NCBI RefSeq assembly: GCF_025699485.1
Contig: NZ_JANUXN010000014.1
Location: 44,191 to 108,190, forward strand
Origin: Thauera carbonicopians
GTDB lineage: Bacteria > Pseudomonadota > Gammaproteobacteria > Burkholderiales > Rhodocyclaceae
Direction: 5' to 3'
Length of the DNA: 64,000 nucleotides
In this document: piece by piece, positions 55,693-64,000 of the stretch
How positions within the stretch are numbered: position 1 is the first letter of the stretch
Layout of the letters: each line of letters starts with the position of its first letter
Notes under the pieces: generated by a model
What the model was told of the DNA's origin: nothing
Databases searched by the model: none
Seen by the model: only the letters and a program-made list of their open reading frames with translations
Program-made: the position numbers and the translations under genes

Positions 55693-55928
55693 GGACGAGG
55701 ATCCGACGTGAGTGGGCGAGGCATGCTGGATGATCGGGGGCGGCCCGGTCAGGCGGCCGTCCTGCCCGTGCGGCATCCGGAACGTGCCTGTCATTGTCTC
55801 GCATCGCGCACCCGGGCGCCAGAACCGGGCAGATCCGGCGGGCAGCGACTCGCCAGCACATCTTGCCCGCCGCCGAAGCCGTCTGCTGGAAGGGCTGTCC
55901 GATTGCGTTGAATGGGTGAAGGCGGAAG

Positions 55929-55948
55929 TGCCCGTATACTTGCGGGCA
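55929..55948 (+). promoter_or_regulatory. Palindrome with -10-like core before dinB
   Basis: TGCCCG-TATACTTG-CGGGCA is a perfect six-base inverted repeat whose centre holds TATACT, 36 bases before the dinB start. It does not have the CTGT-N8-ACAG form of a LexA box, so SOS control cannot be claimed from it. The rest of the 290-base gap shows nothing else. Confidence 0.35.
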
Positions 55949-55983
55949 GATTCCATTTTCCCGAGCTGCGGGTTTCGGCCGAG

Positions 55984-57051
55984 ATGCGCAAGATCATCCA
56001 TTGCGATTGCGACTGCTTCTACGCCTCGGTCGAGATGCGCGACGACCCGGCGCTGCGCGGACGGCCGCTCGCGGTCGGCGGGCGGCCGGAAACGCGAGGC
56101 GTGATCGCCACCTGCAACTACGAGGCGCGGGCCTTCGGCGTGCATTCGGCGATGCCGACCGCGCGGGCGCTGCAACTATGCCCGCAGCTCCTGCTGCTGC
56201 CGCCCGATTTCGAGCGCTACCGCGCGGCGTCGAAGCAGATCCTCGCCATCTACCGCGACTACACGCCGCTGGTCGAACCGCTGTCGCTCGACGAAGCCTA
56301 TCTCGACGTCAGCGGCGTCGATCGCTGCAAGGGCTCGGCCACCTTGATGGCCGAGGAGATCCGTGCCCGCATCCGCGCCGAAGTCGGCATCACCGCGTCG
56401 GCAGGCATCGCGCCCAGCAAGTTCGTCGCCAAGGTGGCGAGCGACTGGAACAAGCCGGACGGGCAGTTCGTGGTGCGGCCCGACGAGGTCGATGCCTTCG
56501 TCGCCGCGCTGCCGGTGAAGAAGATCTTCGGCGTCGGCAAGGTCACGGCGGCGCGGCTGCAGGCGCTGGGCGTGAACACCTGCGGCGACCTGCGCGCCTG
56601 GAGCCTGGCCGAGCTGGCGCAGGAATTCGGCAGCTTCGGTGCCAGCCTGTACCGCCTGTGCCGGGGCATCGACGAACGGCCGGTGTGCCCCGACCGCATC
56701 CGCAAATCCTTGTCGATCGAGACCACCTACGTCACCGATCTGCCTGATCTCGAAACCTGCCGGACCGAACTGAAAGTGCTGATCGGCGAGTTCCGCGAGC
56801 GCTTCGACCGCGCGCGTGAGACGCGGCCGGTGCACAAGGCGGTGGTCAAGATCCGATTCGACGATTTTTCCCGCACCACCGCCGAATGCGTCTGCGAGGC
56901 GCCGGACGAGCCGGTGTGGCTGGCGCTGCTCGACGAGGCGCATGCGCGCAAGGCGCGGCCGGTGCGGCTGCTGGGGGTCGGCGTGCGTTTTGCCGAGGAT
57001 GAGGGCGCGGCAGCCGGCGCCGGGCAGATCGCGCTGGATTTCGCCGGCTGA
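55984..57051 (+). CDS. dinB: DNA polymerase IV (Y family)
   Basis: Translesion DNA polymerase of 355 residues. The start at 55984 gives MRKIIHCDCDCFYASVEM, the Y-family motif with the first metal Asp; an upstream in-frame ATG at 55912 adds a leader with no homologous look. The second catalytic motif is LSLDEAYLDV. The helix-hairpin-helix region IFGVGKVTAARLQALGV and the little-finger domain follow. The end QIALDFAG differs from the usual QLxLxL clamp motif but keeps Q-hydrophobic spacing. Confidence 0.94.
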   Translation: MRKIIHCDCDCFYASVEMRDDPALRGRPLAVGGRPETRGVIATCNYEARAFGVHSAMPTARALQLCPQLLLLPPDFERYRAASKQILAIYRDYTPLVEPLSLDEAYLDVSGVDRCKGSATLMAEEIRARIRAEVGITASAGIAPSKFVAKVASDWNKPDGQFVVRPDEVDAFVAALPVKKIFGVGKVTAARLQALGVNTCGDLRAWSLAELAQEFGSFGASLYRLCRGIDERPVCPDRIRKSLSIETTYVTDLPDLETCRTELKVLIGEFRERFDRARETRPVHKAVVKIRFDDFSRTTAECVCEAPDEPVWLALLDEAHARKARPVRLLGVGVRFAEDEGAAAGAGQIALDFAG

Positions 57052-57149
57052 GCCCCGCGCGCTCTCCACCTGAAACAGCTCTCCGCGCCCCGATCCGATA
57101 GTCTGCCGGCCCGGACCTTTTTCGAATCTTCTCCGCAGGACACATCCCG

Positions 57150-59027
57150 ATGGCCGAACGTGCCGATGCCGCAGCCCATGCCGACGAAGACCCTCCCGCC
57201 GCGCAGCCCGTGCGCGAGCAGCCTGCCAGCCTGGCAACGCTCTACCGCACGCTGTGGCAGCATGCCGTCGGCGCGCGCCACCTGATCCTGCTCGCCTTCG
57301 CACTGCTGCTGGCTTCGCAGCTTTTCAAGCTCGGCGTGCCCTGGCTGGCGGGCAACGCCATCGACGCCATCCAGTCCGGCGGCGTCGAAGGGCTGCCGGG
57401 CGCAGCGCGCTGGCTCGCGCTGGTGTTCGCGGCCATTGTCGCCAGTTGGCTGCTGCACGGACCGGGCCGCATCCTGGAACGCAACGTCGCGCTCAAGGTG
57501 CGCGAGCGCATGTCGGCACTGCTCGTCGGGCGCCTGGTCGGCGCGCCGCTGGCCTGGCACGAAGGCCACCATTCGGGTGAAACCACCCACCGCGTGCAGC
57601 AGAGCACGCGCGCGCTGTACGACTTCGCCCAGAGCCAGTTCATCTACCTGCAGAACACGGTGAAGCTGGTCGGGCCGATCGTCGCGCTGTGGCTGATCTC
57701 GCCGCTGGTCGGCGTCGTCGCGATGCTGGGCTACGGCCTGATCGGCCTGCTGATCACCCGCTTCGACCGCGTCATGATGCGCATCGCGCTGGACGAGAAC
57801 CGCGCCGAGCGCGCCTATTCGGCCACGCTGGTGGACGTGCTGGGCAACGTGTTCTCGGTGCTGGCACTGCGCCGGGGCGAAGGCGTGGCGCGCCTGATCG
57901 CGACGCGACTGGCGGCGGTGTTCGGCCCGCTGCGGCGCGGCATCGTGCTCAACGAACTGAAGTGGTGTTCGGTCGATTTGCTGGCGAATGCGCTGTGGTG
58001 TGTGCTGGTCGGCGTCTATGCGGCCGAGGCCGCGGGGGTGATCAGCTTCGGCGGCGGGGCCGCCGTGCTGGCCGGTGCAGCCGGCGGCATCGCGCTGGGC
58101 AAGGTCTTCATGGTGTACGAATACGCGCAGCAGGCCGGCGGCGTGATCACCGCGATCGCGGCGCACTTCCAGTCGCTGGCACGCCAGCGCGCCGACTACG
58201 CCACCGCGCAGCCGGTGCTGGAAACAGGGCAGGCTTCGCCAGCCGTGCCGCTGCTGGACGCCGAGACGGGCGGCTGGCACGAGCTTGAACTGCGGGACCT
58301 GCGCTTCGCCCATGCCGCAGCCCGCGGCGGCGCGTCGCTGCAGGTCGAACGGCTCGAACTGGCGCGCGGCAGGTGCTATGCGCTGGTCGGGCCGAGCGGC
58401 GGCGGCAAGAGCACCTTGCTGCGCCTGCTGGCCGGGCTGGACGAGGCGCCGGGCTGCAGCCTGCGGATCGATGGCCGGGAAGTGCCCGCCGCGGCGGACA
58501 CGCTGCGCCACATGGCGACGCTGATTCCGCAGCAGGCCGAGATGTTCGACGGCACGCTGGCCGAGAACCTGCTGCTCGGCGGCGAGGCGCCGGCCGAGCG
58601 GATCGCCGCCGCGCTGCATGCGAGCTGCGCCGACGTCATCGTCGATGGACTGGCGGGAGGGCTGGAGTCGCGCGTCAGCGAAGGCGGCGCGAACTGGTCG
58701 GGCGGCCAGCGCCAGCGGCTGGCGCTGGCGCGCGGCGTGCTGGCGGCCGAAGGCAGTTCGCTGGTGCTGCTCGACGAACCGAGCAGCAGCCTCGACCCCG
58801 AAACCGAAGGCCGGGTCTACGGCCGCCTGTTCGAGCACTTCGCCGATGCGGCCATCGTGTCCTCGGTGCATCGGCTGCACCTGCTCGACCGCTTCGACGG
58901 CGTCATCCTGATGTGCGGCGGGCGGATCGAGGCGACGGGCAGCGCCTGGGAACTGGCGCAGTCGTCGGCACTGTTCCGTGAACTGCTCGCCGCGCAGGGG
59001 GCGGAGGCTCAGTCGCAGGCGCGCTGA
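57150..59027 (+). CDS. ABC exporter, fused permease-ATPase
   Basis: ABC exporter half-transporter of 625 residues. After about 35 Pro/Ala-rich residues come six membrane helices (residues 45-330) of the ABC type 1 exporter fold, then the ATPase domain with Walker A GPSGGGKST, signature WSGGQRQR, Walker B LVLLDEPSSSLD and the switch His in SSVHRLHLL. The substrate is unknown; a lipid, peptide or drug is typical. It works as a homodimer. It lies 98 bases after dinB with no obvious functional partner. Confidence 0.88.
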   Translation: MAERADAAAHADEDPPAAQPVREQPASLATLYRTLWQHAVGARHLILLAFALLLASQLFKLGVPWLAGNAIDAIQSGGVEGLPGAARWLALVFAAIVASWLLHGPGRILERNVALKVRERMSALLVGRLVGAPLAWHEGHHSGETTHRVQQSTRALYDFAQSQFIYLQNTVKLVGPIVALWLISPLVGVVAMLGYGLIGLLITRFDRVMMRIALDENRAERAYSATLVDVLGNVFSVLALRRGEGVARLIATRLAAVFGPLRRGIVLNELKWCSVDLLANALWCVLVGVYAAEAAGVISFGGGAAVLAGAAGGIALGKVFMVYEYAQQAGGVITAIAAHFQSLARQRADYATAQPVLETGQASPAVPLLDAETGGWHELELRDLRFAHAAARGGASLQVERLELARGRCYALVGPSGGGKSTLLRLLAGLDEAPGCSLRIDGREVPAAADTLRHMATLIPQQAEMFDGTLAENLLLGGEAPAERIAAALHASCADVIVDGLAGGLESRVSEGGANWSGGQRQRLALARGVLAAEGSSLVLLDEPSSSLDPETEGRVYGRLFEHFADAAIVSSVHRLHLLDRFDGVILMCGGRIEATGSAWELAQSSALFRELLAAQGAEAQSQAR

Positions 59028-59049
59028 AACCCAGGGGCAGGGAGCGCCG

Positions 59050-59601
59050 TCAGGCGTTCTTGCGCTTCTGCCACAGCACGTCGCCGCGCCCGCCGGCACG
59101 GTTCAGCACGCGGCCGAGCACGAACAGCAGGTCGGACAGGCGGTTGAGATACTGGCGCGGGCCGTCGTTGATCGTTTCCTCCAGCGCCACCGCCACCAGC
59201 GCGCGTTCGGCGCGGCGGCACACGGTGCGGGCGTGGTGGGCCAGCGCGGCCGCGCGGGTGCCGCCGGGCAGGATGAAGTCCTTCAGCGGTTCCAGCGGCT
59301 CGTTGAAGCGGTCCAGCTCGTTTTCGAGGTGGGTCACCTGCCTGTCGGTGATCATGCTCATGCCCGGGATGCACACTTCGCCGCCGAGGTCGAACAAGTC
59401 GTGCTGCACATCGGTCAGCAGCGTGCGCACGTCTTCCGGCAGCTCTTCGCACAGCAGCAGGCCGACGACCGAATTGGTCTCGTCGATCTCGCCCAGCGCG
59501 TGGATGCGCAGGCTGTCCTTGGAAACGCGCCTGCCGTCGCCCAGGCCGGTGGTGCCGGCGTCGCCGGTGCGGGTATAGATCTTGGAAAGGCGGTTGCCCA
59601 T
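59050..59601 (-). CDS. Cob(I)alamin adenosyltransferase, PduO type
   Basis: PduO-type enzyme of 183 residues (start at 59601; an upstream ATG at 59652 adds 17 unrelated residues). It transfers the adenosyl group of ATP to cob(I)alamin to form coenzyme B12. KIYTRTGDAGTTGLGDGRRVSKD at the N terminus is the family ATP-binding motif, and the trimer helices hold RTVCRRAERAL and YLNRLSDLLFVLGR (the Arg and Asp-Leu motifs near the active site). It is convergent with the ABC exporter gene and stands alone. Confidence 0.92.
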   Translation of the reverse strand: MGNRLSKIYTRTGDAGTTGLGDGRRVSKDSLRIHALGEIDETNSVVGLLLCEELPEDVRTLLTDVQHDLFDLGGEVCIPGMSMITDRQVTHLENELDRFNEPLEPLKDFILPGGTRAAALAHHARTVCRRAERALVAVALEETINDGPRQYLNRLSDLLFVLGRVLNRAGGRGDVLWQKRKNA

Positions 59602-59766
59602 GGCGTGTCGTGCCTCGCTATCGGTTGAGGTTAAGGTTGACGTTCGCGTCAATTATAGGCGAAGGCCCCGGCCGCGCGGGCCGGCTCATGGCCGGTTTAA
59701 GCTCATGATAAACTTGCACATTCGCCTGCAGCACGGGCCTATCGTCCAGAAAACACGCCAATCTCC

Positions 59767-62388
<2,622 letters not shown>

Positions 62389-62408
62389 CGGGTTGATGGA
62401 TTGATGGG

Positions 62409-62449
62409 AAACGGCCGGAAGGGGAATGCCCTTCCGGCCGTTTCGTTTT
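62409..62449 (+). terminator. Rho-independent terminator after alaS
   Basis: AAACGGCCGGAAGGG (62409-62423) pairs with CCCTTCCGGCCGTTT (62429-62443) around a five-base loop, followed by CGTTTTG. Confidence 0.92.
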
Positions 62450-62599
62450 GCGGCTTGGCTACACGGGGAGCCGAAGATCAGTTTGGCCGCCACCATGCAG
62501 ATGGGATCGAGACGGAAGATCATCGCGCGACGTAATTCAAGACAAACGCATTGACGATAATGTCTCGGATAATGACAATGACACGCCTCTGCCAGTGGA

Positions 62600-63550
62600 A
62601 TGCCCGTCATGCCGGTCCCCGCCAATGTCAGCCACGACCAGAACTTCAAGAATCTGATCCTCGACTATCCGCGCCAGGCGCTCGAGTTCTTCGCCCCGAG
62701 CGAAGCGCAGGAGATCGACGACACGGTGCGGATCACACCGATTCGGCAAGAACAACTGAAGAACCGCCTCGGCGATCGCTTCCACGAGCTGGATGTGCCG
62801 CTGCTCGTCGAGTGGCCGGATGGCCGACGTGAGGCTTTGTTATTCATCATCGAAGAGGAAAGCAACCCCGAACGCTTTTCCATCCATCGGCTCGGCCATT
62901 ACTGCCTGGATCTTGCCGAACTGTGCAAGACCGATCGCATGGTGCCAGTGGTGGTTTTCCTGCGCGGCGGCCAACGGATTCGTAAGCGGCTGGAGCTGGG
63001 CAGCGAACACTTCGCCTTCCTGTCGTTCAGCTACCTCTTTTGCATCCTGGATGAGCTGCCGGTCGAGCAATACCGCGACAGCGACAACATCGTCGCTCGC
63101 CTGAACCTGCCCAACATGGCCTACCCGCGCCAGCAGGTGGTCGACATCTTTGCTTGGGCCCTGCGCGGCCTGCTGCTGCTTGAACCCGATCAGGAAAAAC
63201 GTCTCAAATACATGGACTTCATCGACACCTACAGTGCCCTGGACGATAATGAACGACAGGTTTTCAGCCAACAGTACCCGCAGGAGAAGCAAATCGTGAT
63301 GATCTGGAGCGAGCGGATGCGCAGCGAGGGCCGGCAGCAGGGGATGCAGTTGGGTCGGCAGGAAGGATTGGAAGAAGGCGTCCAGCGAGGAGAATTGGCT
63401 GTCCTGACCCGGCAACTCACCCGCCGCTTCGGTCCGCTCGATGCCGCCACAACGGTGCGGCTGCAGCAAGCCACTTTAGCCGAACTGGAGCAATGGGCCG
63501 AGAACATCCTCGATGCGCAAACTCTGGAAGAAGTATTCGGCAGCGTTTGA
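62600..63550 (+). CDS. Rpn/DUF4351-type recombination-promoting nuclease-like protein
   Basis: The 316-residue protein has a PD-(D/E)XK nuclease-like N-terminal domain: LEFFAPSEAQEIDDT near residue 30, then LLVEWPDGRREALLFIIEEES, where the E/D-x-K-like core should lie. A GRQQGMQLGRQEGLEEGVQRGE repeat around residue 255 leads into the C-terminal DUF4351 domain (LTRQLTRRFGPL...LEQWAENILDA). Such genes belong to the Rpn/transposase_31 group, linked to horizontal transfer and recombination. It has its own terminator and adjoins a decayed toxin gene, a typical accessory setting. Start at 62600 or 62609. Confidence 0.72.
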   Translation: MPVMPVPANVSHDQNFKNLILDYPRQALEFFAPSEAQEIDDTVRITPIRQEQLKNRLGDRFHELDVPLLVEWPDGRREALLFIIEEESNPERFSIHRLGHYCLDLAELCKTDRMVPVVVFLRGGQRIRKRLELGSEHFAFLSFSYLFCILDELPVEQYRDSDNIVARLNLPNMAYPRQQVVDIFAWALRGLLLLEPDQEKRLKYMDFIDTYSALDDNERQVFSQQYPQEKQIVMIWSERMRSEGRQQGMQLGRQEGLEEGVQRGELAVLTRQLTRRFGPLDAATTVRLQQATLAELEQWAENILDAQTLEEVFGSV

Positions 63551-63574
63551 AGCCTGCGAATTTGCAGCACACGG

Positions 63575-63600
63575 AACGGCACCTGCGGGTGCCGTTTTCG
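63575..63600 (+). terminator. Rho-independent terminator after the Rpn-like gene
   Basis: AACGGCACC (63575-63583) and GGTGCCGTT (63588-63596) form a perfect nine-base stem with a four-base loop, followed by TTCGTT. It is 24 bases after the stop codon. Confidence 0.85.
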
Positions 63601-63611
63601 TTGCCGCCGCT

Positions 63612-63893
63612 CCTTCTCCCGCCAGTTTCGGCGTCGGCCGCATCGATGCAGGCCTGGTTGGTGCATTGCCGGCGTTTCTCTTTCGCTTTTGCAAGCGTTT
63701 CGGCTTCTGCGTGGCTGAGCCAGTTGTTCGCCACCTCATTGAGCGCGGTCCCCGCGCCGTGCGCCCCGCCCACCGCCGCTCCCGCAGCAGTGCTGGCCAG
63801 TGCGGTCAGTGTTATGGCCAGCGACCCGTCGATGTCGGCTTCGACATAGGTATGGGTCCAACTCAGGTCGCTGCCGTCGGCCTTGTCTCTGGT
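63612..63893 (-). pseudogene. Remnant of a CdiA/hemagglutinin-type exoprotein (pre-toxin region)
   Basis: On the minus strand the frame reads SDLSWTHTYVEADIDGSLAI, then TLTALASTAAGAAVGGAHGA and NEVANNWLSHAEAETL. Gly/Ala-rich helices followed by a (V)ANNWLSH-type motif are the layout just before the toxin domain in contact-dependent inhibition proteins and filamentous hemagglutinins (VENN motif). An in-frame TAG at 63894-63896 cuts it off from a short upstream frame (ATG at 63974), and after about residue 50 downstream of 63773 the resemblance is lost near 63615. So both ends are broken, and no toxin domain remains. Confidence 0.5.
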
Positions 63894-63951
63894 CTAGTTG
63901 GCGCTGAAGGCTAGACCACTGGATGTGCTGATACGGTATTCCCCTGACAGT

Positions 63952-63973
63952 TGACCACATTGGGGGGTGGTCA
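63952..63973. repeat. Inverted repeat near the window end
   Basis: TGACCAC (63952-63958) and GTGGTCA (63967-63973) are perfect arms around an eight-base centre with a G-run. It lies at the broken end of the exoprotein remnant and may be the tip of a mobile element that continues beyond the window. Confidence 0.4.
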
Positions 63974-64000
63974 TACGACCCCGAGCCGGGTTATGAAACG

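Noticed and set aside
55929..55948. LexA box before dinB
   Set aside because: The palindrome TGCCCG-N8-CGGGCA does not contain CTGT-N8-ACAG.
56727..59099. A 790-codon minus-strand frame opposite the ABC exporter
   Set aside because: Shadow frame; the exporter on the plus strand has all ABC motifs.

Overview
The window is about 64 kb of GC-rich chromosome packed with genes. The organism is most likely a betaproteobacterium of the Rhodocyclales (Thauera/Azoarcus/Zoogloea type). I infer this from the PEP-CTERM protein with a sigma-54-type promoter, the Sec-exported (clade II) N2O reductase cluster, a FixABCX module and a three-gene proton-translocating transhydrogenase. No database search was possible, so the genus is a guess.

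Layout. 1-2.7 kb: end of a nitroreductase-like gene, a PEP-CTERM surface protein, about 450 bases without a convincing gene, and a DUF2721 membrane protein. 2.9-9.2 kb (minus strand): a thioester-reductase-like dehydrogenase overlapping an acyl-CoA ligase, then proB, obgE, rpmA and rplU. 9.3-13.6 kb: PP2C phosphatase, pntAA-pntAB-pntB and a small exported protein behind a striking hairpin. 13.6-18.2 kb (minus): PAS-EAL protein, rhlE, rlmM and a lipoprotein. 18.3-20.9 kb: a lone ABC binding protein, ispB and tRNA-Pro(CGG).

21-42 kb is the most coherent part. An operon with a Rieske protein, fixABCX, a ferritin-like protein, a NifX-like protein and a degenerate metallo-beta-lactamase-fold protein starts at a textbook sigma-54 promoter. 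It runs convergently into a sigma-54 activator gene (PAS with three cysteines, AAA+ with GAFTGA, Fis HTH). Beyond the activator a second textbook sigma-54 promoter precedes a UbiE/MenG-like methyltransferase, a secreted protein and a TlpA-type thioredoxin. Convergent to these is a complete nos operon (nosZ, two cytochromes c, nosB, nosD, nosG, nosH, nosF, nosL, nosY) ending in a MenA/UbiA-like prenyltransferase. nosZ also has a sigma-54-like promoter. All three promoters have CTGCC/GGCAG inverted repeats upstream, and two of them share an identical 11-mer. My main inference is that one sigma-54 activator controls a respiratory regulon: a FixABCX/Rieske electron-transfer branch, quinone tailoring, redox and copper maturation, and N2O reduction without NosR.

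42-49 kb holds a DEDDh exonuclease, a MarR-methyltransferase pair, a secreted repeat-family protein, and a LysR/D-tartrate dehydratase/orphan citF group. 49-54.2 kb is a TetR-controlled RND efflux pair without an outer-membrane channel gene. 54.2-62.4 kb holds an unrecognised conserved protein, dinB, an ABC exporter, a PduO-type adenosyltransferase and alaS. The end of the window has an Rpn/DUF4351 nuclease-like gene next to a remnant of a CdiA/hemagglutinin-type protein, the only region that looks like mobile or decayed DNA.
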